Origin: an uncultured Eubacteriales bacterium
GTDB taxonomy: Bacteria; Bacillota; Clostridia; Christensenellales; CAG-917
Length of the DNA: 12,119 nucleotides
Assembly (NCBI GenBank): GCA_900553825.1
Contig: USEV01000013.1
Coordinates: forward strand, 1-12,119
Reading direction: 5' to 3'
The notes beneath the pieces are model-generated. The model saw only the letters and a list, made by a program, of their open reading frames with translations. It did not search any database and was not told the origin of the DNA. Positions 1-5,910 of this stretch are shown here, piece by piece (positions within the stretch are counted from its first letter, which is position 1; each line of letters opens with the position of its first letter). Made by a program: the position numbers and the translations under genes.

Positions 1-1831
1 GTTTGACGGAGAACGGCAGCCCGTGCGACGGCTTGCCGACGGCGCGGAACGACGGACGGCGTTCCTCCTCCCCGCCGTATTTCTTAAGCGCGGAGGTGAG
101 CTCCGCCTTATAGATTTTGTTTTCGGGCACGCCCATCACATACTTGCGCCTCTCCACGGGCGAGAAGTTGACGACGCAGATGACATAGTCCCCGTCCGCC
201 GCGCGGCGTATGAAGGACACGATGTTCTGCTGATTGTCGTCCACAACAATCCACTTGAACCCCTCGTAGCTGCAGTCGAGCTGCCACAACGCCTTGTTCT
301 CCAGGTAGAAGTTGTTGAGGTCCTTGACGAACTTCCTGAATGTGCGGTGCCTCGGGTAATCCAGCAGGAACCAGTCCAGCTCCTGCGCGTAGTTCCATTC
401 GATGAACTGCGCGAACTCGTTGCCCATGAATGTCAGTTTCTTGCCGGGGTGTCCCGTCATGAAACCGTAGAACGCTTTGAGCCCCTCGAACTTCTGGTCG
501 TAGTCGCCGAGAACTTTGTTTATCATGCTCGCCTTGCCGTGCACCACTTCGTCGTGCGACAGCGGGAGAATGTAGTTCTCCGAATAGGCGTAGGTGATTG
601 CGAATGTGAGGTTGTTGTGATTGTCCTTTCTGAAAAACGGGTCCAGGGAAAGATAGTGCAGGCAGTCGTTCATCCAGCCCATGTTCCACTTGAAGTTGAA
701 CCCCAGCCCTCCCTGGTAGGCGGGCAGCGTCACCATTGGGAACGCCGTCGACTCCTCCGCTATGGTGATGGCGCCGTGGTGCTTGGTCAGAATGGCGGTG
801 TTCATCTTCTGCAGAAATTCCTTTGCCTCGAGGTTGTAGTTGCCGCCGTAGATGTTCGGCGTCCACTCGCCGTCCTTCCTGCCGTAGTCGAGATAAAGCA
901 TGCTCGCAACCGCGTCGCACCGTATGCCGTCGATGTGGTATTCGTCAAACCAGAACATCGCCGCCGAGATGAGGAAGCTCTTGACCTCGTTCTTGCCGAA
1001 GTCGTAGACCTTGGTGCCCCACTCCTTGTGCTCCCCTTTCTTGGGGTCGGCGTACTCGTAGAGCGGCGTGCCGTCGAACATGGCGGGGCCGTGTTCGTCG
1101 CGGGGAAAGTGCGCGAGCACCCAGTCGAGTATCACGCCTATGCCCGCACGGTGGCAACGGTCGACGAATTCCATGAAATCCTTGGGCGTGCCGTAGCGCG
1201 ATGTGGGGGCGAACATCCCCGTCACCTGGTAACCCCAGCTGCCCTCGAAGGGATATTCCGTCACGGGCATGAGCTCGATGTGCGTGTAGCCCATCTGCTT
1301 GACATAGGGGATGAGCTGGTCGGCGAGCGCACCGTAGCTCAGAAAGTTGCCGTCGGCGTAACGACGCCAGCTGCCGAGGTGCACCTCGTAGATGTTCATG
1401 GGCGAGCCGTAGGGATTGTAATCCCTGCGCGCGGTCATCCACTTGCGGTCCTTCCAGCGGTAGCCCGTTATGTCGTAAAGCTTCGAGGCGTTGGCGGGTG
1501 CCGTCTCGAAGTGGAGCCCGTACGGGTCGCACTTGAACACGGTCTTGCCCGTCCTGTCGGTGACGGCGTACTTGTAGGTGTCGTACTGTTTCAGCCCGGG
1601 CACGAAAAGCGTCCATATCCCGTCGGCAAAATCCATGGGGTTCGCGCTCTTGTCCCAGTTGTTGAACTCGCCCACCACCGACACCGCGGCGGCATTGGGT
1701 GCCCACACCGCAAACCGCCAGCCGTCCACGCCGTTCTCCTTGACGGGAACGGGGGAAAACATCTTCTGCGCCTGGTAATTGGTGCCCTCGTGAAAAAGAT
1801 AAGTTGCGTAACTATCCAGCCCTGCGGACAT
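1..1831 (-). CDS. glgB: 1,4-alpha-glucan branching enzyme (GlgB, GH13), 3' end cut by window edge
   Basis: Makes alpha-1,6 branches in glycogen by moving alpha-1,4 glucan segments; cytoplasmic. Translation from the ATG at 1831 stays open to the left edge, giving 610 residues. An N-terminal CBM48-like beta-sandwich (about residues 15-110) is followed by a GH13 barrel. Visible motifs are DWVLAHF (D236), the nucleophile in IRCDAVASMLY (D306), the acid/base in AEESTAFP (E359) and LSHDEVVHGK (D427). The 53- and 121-residue spacings match D405, E458 and D526 of E. coli GlgB, so the frame is intact. The N-terminus is about 99 residues shorter than E. coli GlgB, as in Bacillus-type enzymes. The visible end, GLPFSVK, normally lies about 10-30 residues before the family C-terminus. 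One oddity is Leu239, where the family usually has Pro. The gene has its own promoter and an AAGGAAGG ribosome site. No other glycogen gene is in view. Confidence 0.97.
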   Translation of the reverse strand, partial: MSAGLDSYATYLFHEGTNYQAQKMFSPVPVKENGVDGWRFAVWAPNAAAVSVVGEFNNWDKSANPMDFADGIWTLFVPGLKQYDTYKYAVTDRTGKTVFKCDPYGLHFETAPANASKLYDITGYRWKDRKWMTARRDYNPYGSPMNIYEVHLGSWRRYADGNFLSYGALADQLIPYVKQMGYTHIELMPVTEYPFEGSWGYQVTGMFAPTSRYGTPKDFMEFVDRCHRAGIGVILDWVLAHFPRDEHGPAMFDGTPLYEYADPKKGEHKEWGTKVYDFGKNEVKSFLISAAMFWFDEYHIDGIRCDAVASMLYLDYGRKDGEWTPNIYGGNYNLEAKEFLQKMNTAILTKHHGAITIAEESTAFPMVTLPAYQGGLGFNFKWNMGWMNDCLHYLSLDPFFRKDNHNNLTFAITYAYSENYILPLSHDEVVHGKASMINKVLGDYDQKFEGLKAFYGFMTGHPGKKLTFMGNEFAQFIEWNYAQELDWFLLDYPRHRTFRKFVKDLNNFYLENKALWQLDCSYEGFKWIVVDDNQQNIVSFIRRAADGDYVICVVNFSPVERRKYVMGVPENKIYKAELTSALKKYGGEEERRPSFRAVGKPSHGLPFSVK

Positions 1832-1863
1832 ACACTTCCTTCCTTACGGGTTTTCTCGATTTT

Positions 1864-1892
1864 ATTATACCAAACATCGCGCGCATGTACAA
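1864..1892 (-). promoter_or_regulatory. Sigma-A promoter of glgB with extended -10
   Basis: On the minus strand, TTGTAC (1887-1892) and a consensus TATAAT (1864-1869) are separated by exactly 17 bp. TG one base before the -10 makes it an extended -10 element. Transcription should start near 1857, giving a leader of about 26 nt with an AAGGAAGG ribosome site. glgB therefore seems to be transcribed alone, separately from ispE. Confidence 0.85.
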
Positions 1893-1933
1893 GAGGGAAA
1901 GTGAAAAAGCCGCAAAAACGACATTTGTATTGC

Positions 1934-1960
1934 AAAATAAAACGCGGTTTTGTCGCGTTT
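1934..1960 (-). terminator. Possible intrinsic terminator between ispE and glgB
   Basis: A 7-bp perfect stem (1954-1960 with 1940-1946) has a 7-nt loop. On the minus strand it is followed by TATTTT, with the Ts of the stem end adding to the U-run. It lies about 90 nt past the ispE stop and upstream of the glgB promoter, which is a sensible place. The stem is short and the tract is broken by an A, so the call is tentative. Confidence 0.45.
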
Positions 1961-1968
1961 AACACCAA

Positions 1969-1980
1969 AAATGCGCATTT
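1969..1980. repeat. 12-bp perfect palindrome in the ispE-glgB spacer
   Basis: AAATGCGCATTT is self-complementary with no loop. It lies in the 216-bp AT-richer spacer between ispE and glgB. The spacer also holds several CGTTTTTG-like tracts, including a 10-bp inverted pair (1911-1920 with 2017-2026). It could be an operator or chance in biased sequence; nothing identifies a regulator. Confidence 0.35.
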
Positions 1981-2047
1981 CAACCGCAAATCCGAGCGTT
2001 TTTGTGCATTCGGGGGCGTTTTTGCGATTTGCCCGTCGAGAACAGCG

Positions 2048-2842
2048 TCAAAGCGCGCTTTCGGGCACGGTGTGCGTCATTGTGCAGCCGAACCCCAGGC
2101 GCGAAAGTTCGGGTTGCAGTGCCAAAAGTCTGCCCGCCGGGGAAAAGGCGCAGACCGCGCTCCCGCTGCCCGTCATGACGGCGTCCTTCACGCCCAGCGC
2201 ACGCAGGGCGCGCACGGCATCCCCCACGCGGGGATTCAGCCTCACCGCCGCGGGGAATAAATCGTTGAAAAAGAGCTCGCCGTCGCCGTGTGCGTAGCGC
2301 TCCTCCCCGCACATCCCGTCGTAGAGCGCGTATGCCTTTGCGGTGTCCACGCCGCCCTCCACCGTGACGATGAGCACTTCCCTCTCCTCGAAGGGCAGCC
2401 CTTCCACCTCTTCGCCCGTGCCCCGCACCCTGGCGTCGCCGCCGCGGAACATATAGGGCACATCCGAGCCGAGCCGCAAAAGAAAGCGCGGGTCGGGGGT
2501 CACTCCCCTCGCCTTTGCCCAAAGCCTCGCCATTCCCGCCACGGGTGCGGACGAGCCGCCCAGTCCCGCAAGGTGCGGTATGCGCTTTGCAATGGTGAAG
2601 GAATATTCCCCGCCCCACTCCCCGTGCATGAGTGCGTACGCCCTTTCCAGCAACGGCGTGTAGAGTGCGGGCACGAAGCCCGCGGGCGTTTCCGTGAAGG
2701 AAAACCGCGCGCCTCCTTCCGAAAGGCGCACTCCGTCGCCCAGGGACACGCTGCACACGCGCATATCAAGCGTGTGCATTCCATCTCTCCTGCCCGTCAC
2801 CGCAAGCGACAGGTTCACCTTTGCACCGACAAGGGTTTCCAT
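2048..2842 (-). CDS. ispE: 4-diphosphocytidyl-2-C-methyl-D-erythritol kinase (IspE), slightly divergent
   Basis: Cytoplasmic GHMP kinase that phosphorylates CDP-methylerythritol with ATP in the MEP pathway to isoprenoid precursors. The 264-residue product has GAKVNLSL near the start with Lys8, the glycine-rich ATP motif AGLGGSSAP (93-100), the catalytic aspartate in LGSDVPYMFRGG (D127) and the C-terminal VMTGSGSAVCAF. Lys8 and D127 correspond to Lys10 and Asp141 of E. coli IspE. The ATP loop looks one glycine shorter than the usual GLGGGSSDAA and lacks the following Asp/Asn-Ala-Ala, and the protein is a little shorter than typical members (about 280-290). The ATG at 2842 fits because the first motif follows at once. 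No Shine-Dalgarno is present, and the promoter sits directly against the start. Another GHMP kinase is possible but less likely. Confidence 0.88.
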   Translation of the reverse strand: METLVGAKVNLSLAVTGRRDGMHTLDMRVCSVSLGDGVRLSEGGARFSFTETPAGFVPALYTPLLERAYALMHGEWGGEYSFTIAKRIPHLAGLGGSSAPVAGMARLWAKARGVTPDPRFLLRLGSDVPYMFRGGDARVRGTGEEVEGLPFEEREVLIVTVEGGVDTAKAYALYDGMCGEERYAHGDGELFFNDLFPAAVRLNPRVGDAVRALRALGVKDAVMTGSGSAVCAFSPAGRLLALQPELSRLGFGCTMTHTVPESAL

Positions 2843-2849
2843 AGCCTGA

Positions 2850-2878
2850 ATTGTATCACATCCCCACAGTCAAAACAA
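2850..2878 (-). promoter_or_regulatory. Sigma-A promoter of ispE, predicted near-leaderless start
   Basis: On the minus strand, TTGTTT (2873-2878), a 17-bp spacer and TACAAT (2850-2855) form a good promoter. The ispE ATG begins only 8 bases after the -10 box, where transcription itself should start. The -35 lies in the T-rich tail of the terminator of the preceding lipoprotein operon. Confidence 0.65.
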
Positions 2879-2908
2879 CAAAAAAGAGGGAGGGCGGCGC
2901 CCTCCCTC
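2873..2908 (-). terminator. Intrinsic terminator of the lipoprotein operon
   Basis: A perfect 10-bp GC-rich stem (2886-2895 with 2899-2908) has a 3-nt loop. On the minus strand it is followed by six Ts, a G, and further Ts. It begins 14 nt after the stop of the unknown lipoprotein and is the clearest terminator in the window. Confidence 0.93.
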
Positions 2909-2922
2909 GTCGGATTGCGTTT

Positions 2923-3750
2923 TCACGCCTGCGTGAGCGTGAGGTTCATCTTGAGGAAGTCGAGCTGGAGGTTCAGCCCGTATTTGCCGTCCTCGCCCTT
3001 GGAGAGGTCCATGACGATGTAGGGCTGGGTGTCGGGGTCGGTGGGGGTGAGATACACGCCGTTATAGACCGTGCCGTCCGTTCCCTTGACCTCTTTGACA
3101 TAGTAGCCGCTGTCGAGACGGATGCCGAAGCCGTCGGGGATGACCGTACCTTCCGGTGCCTCTTTGCCCGTCGTCAGCAGGTCGCCCACCACTTGCAGGA
3201 ATTCGAGAGCCTCCCCCTCGGTGGCGCTGACGAACTGCACGCCGAGCGCACCCTTCGCAAGCTCCAGCGAGTCTGCGATGTCGGCAAAATCGAACCCGGG
3301 CATTATGGGCACCAGATACTGGTTGGTGAACGAGCTGACATCCACTTCGCCGAGCGCGTTCAGCAGATTGAATGAGCTCAGAATGCCGTTGACCATGTCG
3401 AGTCCTTCGCTCCCGAGGATGAGTTGCAGAGTCATCGTGCCGTCCGCACGGAGCGTCACTCCGCTCTTTTCCCAGTCGATGAGCTGGTCGAAGAGATTCT
3501 GCACGAACTGTTGAGTCAGAAATGCGCCCACGAGACCCGCGCTTTCGGGCGGTATCATCGCGCCGATTTGCTCGACGATTGCCGCCGAATCCTTCCCGTC
3601 GAAGGTGATTCCCCACACGGACGAATTCGCGCGGTCGAGCACGAAGTGCGTTTCCTCGACCGTCTGGTCGTCGTCACAGGCTGCAAACGCAACCGCCGAG
3701 CAGCACACCATGAGGAGCAAAAGCGTGATTGCGAGAATTTTCTTTTTCAT
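2923..3750 (-). CDS. Lipoprotein of unknown function
   Basis: I do not recognise a family. The 275-residue product starts with a lipoprotein signal: MKKK, a hydrophobic run to about residue 23, and a lipobox ending FAAC with Cys25 as the lipidation site, followed by an acidic DDDQ stretch. It should be anchored on the outer face of the cell membrane. The mature part is mixed, without cysteines or catalytic motifs I can name. Its C-terminal third (about 200-275) has alternating hydrophobic and polar residues (GIRLDSGYYVKEV, YNGVYLTP, GLNLQLDFLKMNLTLT), suggesting beta strands. GGAGGGAGAGGAA lies just before the ATG. Only 16 bp separate it from the upstream SGNH hydrolase gene and a strong terminator follows, so the two form a bicistronic unit. 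It may be a partner of that hydrolase or a binding protein; this is inference. Confidence 0.85.
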   Translation of the reverse strand: MKKKILAITLLLLMVCCSAVAFAACDDDQTVEETHFVLDRANSSVWGITFDGKDSAAIVEQIGAMIPPESAGLVGAFLTQQFVQNLFDQLIDWEKSGVTLRADGTMTLQLILGSEGLDMVNGILSSFNLLNALGEVDVSSFTNQYLVPIMPGFDFADIADSLELAKGALGVQFVSATEGEALEFLQVVGDLLTTGKEAPEGTVIPDGFGIRLDSGYYVKEVKGTDGTVYNGVYLTPTDPDTQPYIVMDLSKGEDGKYGLNLQLDFLKMNLTLTQA

Positions 3751-3766
3751 TTCCTCTCCCTCCTCA

Positions 3767-4918
3767 TCAATACACTGGGCTCTTGCCCGCTATCGCGTCG
3801 AAATAGATTTCGCTGACTGCGTCGAAGCTGCCCGCGGCGTCTATATCGGAAGACACAGCCGCGACATCGACAGACGCCGCGAAATAGTCGGTGAGGTTGT
3901 TCTTGCGCAGTTCCTTGTAAGCCGCGAGCGAGTCATCCGCATCCGCGAGCCCGAGCTCGACGAGAAGCTCCTGCGTCGCGGCGGCGAGCACCGCGTGTCC
4001 CTCGTTGGAGGGGTGTATGCCGTCGGGGTAGATGAGCCTCTCCGCCCTCTCCTTGTCGGCGTTGTAGACGGCGTTGAGCGCGTCGGGACCGCTGACGACA
4101 TAGAAGGGGTTTTCGTAGCCCTCTTCCTCGAGCAACGCCTTTGCGGAATCGAGTGCGCTGTTAAGCCTGCCGATGAGCAGCGCGCCCATCTCGTGCAGAC
4201 TCTCGAGCGTGATTTCGAAGCCGCCCGCGTCGAGCGCGTCGCGGGTGGGTTGCTTGATGAGAGGGGTGTCGACATCCATGATGGGGTTGTAGACGGACTG
4301 GAAAACTATGGTCGCATCGGGGTTGAGCTCCTTGAGCCTCTTGACGATGTTGACGAGGTTCTCCACCGAGCCCGGGGTGTCCCCCTCGCCGTTCAGGACG
4401 CGGTCGATGCTCGTGAAGCGGGCGTTGCCCTCGTTGAGCGCGGCCTCGACGATGATGCTGTGCATGGTGACGGGGTTGTCCGCATACGCGCCGTCCGCCC
4501 TGTCCTGCAGGACATCGTTGCCGAGAATGGAGATGTGGATGATGTCCGCCTGCGCGACATGCGTGATGAGCGCGCGGGCTCCGTCGTAGCCCTCCTCGTG
4601 CGAGATGAGCGCGAGCAGGTCCTTGGAGAGATGTCCGGACACCGAATGGTTGTAGTAGGTGAAATCGTTGACCCTTCCGACAAGGCTGGGATAGCTGTAC
4701 TCATGGCGCAGACTGAGGGGCGAGGAGCCGAGAATGCCCTCCGCGATCGAGTCGCCGAGATACACGATCATGGCCTTATCCTCTCCGTAGACCGAATCGG
4801 GAGCCTTGGCAAACCTGCCGTCCAGGAGAGAGGAACCGTCGTTGCACGCGGTGAGGGCGAAAACCATGCCGACCGCAATGAGTGCAACCAGGGCGAAAAT
4901 TACAATCTTCCTTTTCAT
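3767..4918 (-). CDS. SGNH/GDSL-family hydrolase, membrane-anchored lipoprotein
   Basis: Probable extracytoplasmic esterase of the SGNH (GDSL) superfamily; substrate unknown. The 383-residue product has a lipoprotein signal with lipobox ALTAC (Cys25). The four conserved blocks are visible: VYLGDSIAEG with nucleophile Ser57, a glycine in HSVSG (Gly95) for the oxyanion hole, ILGND with Asn134, and YPDGIHPSNEGH with Asp299 and His302 of the DxxH pair. It is longer than minimal SGNH enzymes (about 200 residues). The extra length lies between blocks III and V (about 140-290) and after His302. The ATG at 4918 is preceded by a perfect AAGGAGG. First gene of a two-gene operon, with its own promoter and a lipoprotein of unknown function 16 bp downstream. 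Deacetylation of cell wall or polysaccharide is a typical role for secreted members, but nothing here fixes it. Confidence 0.9.
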   Translation of the reverse strand: MKRKIVIFALVALIAVGMVFALTACNDGSSLLDGRFAKAPDSVYGEDKAMIVYLGDSIAEGILGSSPLSLRHEYSYPSLVGRVNDFTYYNHSVSGHLSKDLLALISHEEGYDGARALITHVAQADIIHISILGNDVLQDRADGAYADNPVTMHSIIVEAALNEGNARFTSIDRVLNGEGDTPGSVENLVNIVKRLKELNPDATIVFQSVYNPIMDVDTPLIKQPTRDALDAGGFEITLESLHEMGALLIGRLNSALDSAKALLEEEGYENPFYVVSGPDALNAVYNADKERAERLIYPDGIHPSNEGHAVLAAATQELLVELGLADADDSLAAYKELRKNNLTDYFAASVDVAAVSSDIDAAGSFDAVSEIYFDAIAGKSPVY

Positions 4919-4967
4919 TTTTCCTCCTTATACGGCAAAATGACAAACGCCGAATGCCGATGAAACC

Positions 4968-4996
4968 ATTATACATTCACTTCGAAAAAAACACAA
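4968..4996 (-). promoter_or_regulatory. Sigma-A promoter of the lipoprotein operon
   Basis: On the minus strand, TTGTGT (4991-4996) and a consensus TATAAT (4968-4973) are spaced by 17 bp, with a run of seven Ts overlapping the end of the -35 and the start of the spacer. Transcription should start near 4961, giving a leader of about 43 nt that ends in AAGGAGG before the ATG at 4918. Confidence 0.85.
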
Positions 4997-5022
4997 TAGC
5001 CAACCTTTCGGAGGCGGGAGAA

Positions 5023-5910
5023 TTATCGTGGCGCGACCTCGACCACTTCCCCCCAACCGACGGCGACCTCGCCGTCGTCGCAACGGACGAGGAGCGAACA
5101 ATCCCCGCCGACGCCCGATGCGACGCCCTCGCGGGGCGCGGAATCGTTGCCCGTGAACCGCACGCGCCTGCCCAGCGTGACAAGCCTCGCGCTCCACATC
5201 CCGACATAGTCCTCGTCGTAAAAAGTCGCGGCAAGACGGGCGCACAACTCCGCGAGCCTGACCGCCGCGTCAACGACGAAGTCCTGCGGATTTTTCGCAA
5301 AATCGGATTTTAATCCGCACTTTTCGGCACATAAAACCGCCGATGTTGCGATGTCGCGGAGTTTCCCGAAATCCTCTTCGGTGTAAAAGAGATTGACGCC
5401 CATGCCGACCACGGCGTATCTTTTGCCGTCGTTGCCCACCACGCTTTCGGAGAGTATGCCCGCGATTTTCCTGCCGCACGCGAGCACATCGTTTGGCCAC
5501 TTGAACTCGGCGACGACGCCGAAAAGCTCTTCGAGGAGAGCCGCAACCGCAAGCGAGGACAGCGCGCCGAAAGTCGCGCATCTCACGGCGAGCGCCTCCG
5601 GGGAGAAATCCCCGTTCCCATTGCGGGTCGGGGGAGAAATCCCCGAAAACGGGGGCGCGCCTATCTCGTCCGCGCGGATTGCAAAAGTTATGTATAACCC
5701 CTTTCCTCGCAGGGAAAGAAAGGGGCGGGAGTAGCGTCCCCTGCCCCCCGTCTGTTCGAGGGCGCAGACCGCGAAACAGTCCTCGCCGCCCTCGCGTATG
5801 ATGCGCTTTGCCTCGTCGTTGGTGGAAACGAGGCTGTCATACAAAAAGCAAGGCAGGGTTCTGCCTTGCTTTGTGAAAACGGTTTTTGTCGCTTTGGAAA
5901 CGGACTGCAT
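5023..5910 (-). CDS. birA: Biotin--[carboxyl carrier protein] ligase (BirA, type I, no DNA-binding domain)
   Basis: Forms biotinyl-AMP and attaches biotin to the lysine of biotin carrier proteins; cytoplasmic. Motifs are STNDEAKR (29-36), the biotinyl-AMP loop GRGRYSR (56-62), KWPNDVL (K137), RKIAGILSE (K148) and VVGMGVNLF (167-175). There is no N-terminal winged helix, so it should not act as a biotin repressor. The C-terminal domain covers about 245-295. It is the last gene of the oxaloacetate decarboxylase operon, its ATG directly following the oadB stop (TAAATG), which suggests coupling. Oddities: codons 13-23 encode a perfect hairpin with a T-tract, and residues about 84-103 are an in-frame insert from hairpin repeats between the GLYITFAIR strand and the next helix. 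Ser61 replaces a usual glycine. The true start is uncertain; a TTG at 5844 (codon 23) would skip the hairpin and keep all motifs. Confidence 0.93.
   Translation of the reverse strand: MQSVSKATKTVFTKQGRTLPCFLYDSLVSTNDEAKRIIREGGEDCFAVCALEQTGGRGRYSRPFLSLRGKGLYITFAIRADEIGAPPFSGISPPTRNGNGDFSPEALAVRCATFGALSSLAVAALLEELFGVVAEFKWPNDVLACGRKIAGILSESVVGNDGKRYAVVGMGVNLFYTEEDFGKLRDIATSAVLCAEKCGLKSDFAKNPQDFVVDAAVRLAELCARLAATFYDEDYVGMWSARLVTLGRRVRFTGNDSAPREGVASGVGGDCSLLVRCDDGEVAVGWGEVVEVAPR
5599..5655. repeat. Hairpin-rich repeat insert within birA, 31-bp period
   Basis: The 15-bp GGGGAGAAATCCCCG occurs at 5600-5614 and 5631-5645, exactly 31 bp apart. Each copy is itself a 5-bp stem with a GAAA loop. The second copy runs into a further hairpin, CCCCG-AAAA-CGGGG (5641-5654). 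Because 31 is not a multiple of three, the two copies are read in different frames, yet birA stays open across both. The encoded stretch has no counterpart in ordinary BirA proteins. Confidence 0.8.
5843..5872 (-). terminator. Terminator-like hairpin inside the 5' coding end of birA
   Basis: A perfect 12-bp stem (5845-5856 with 5861-5872) has a 4-nt loop. On the minus strand it ends in CTTTTTG, the layout of an intrinsic terminator. It begins 39 nt after the oadB stop and lies within codons 13-23 of birA as read from the ATG at 5910. It may terminate or attenuate the oad transcript before birA. Confidence 0.7.

Noticed and set aside
23..2260. A 745-codon open frame on the plus strand opposite glgB and the 3' part of ispE
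   Set aside because: It mirrors two clearly identified minus-strand genes, crosses their promoter region, and its product is a run of Val, Arg, His and Leu with no domain. Long antisense frames are expected opposite GC-rich coding sequence.
3605..4963. A 452-codon open frame on the plus strand opposite the SGNH hydrolase
   Set aside because: Same explanation: the minus-strand gene has a signal peptide, catalytic motifs, promoter and ribosome site, whereas the plus frame has none and a biased Val/Arg/Glu/Asp composition.
4984..5015. Terminator after birA (4999-5015 hairpin followed by seven Ts)
   Set aside because: The stem is only 3 plus 2 bp with an internal bulge, and the T-run starts 7 nt later. 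The T-run is better explained as part of the promoter of the next operon.
5599..5655. Possible CRISPR array at the repeats in birA
   Set aside because: There are only two copies, the repeat is 15 bp, the spacing sequence is 16 bp, and it lies in frame inside a conserved gene with no cas gene near.
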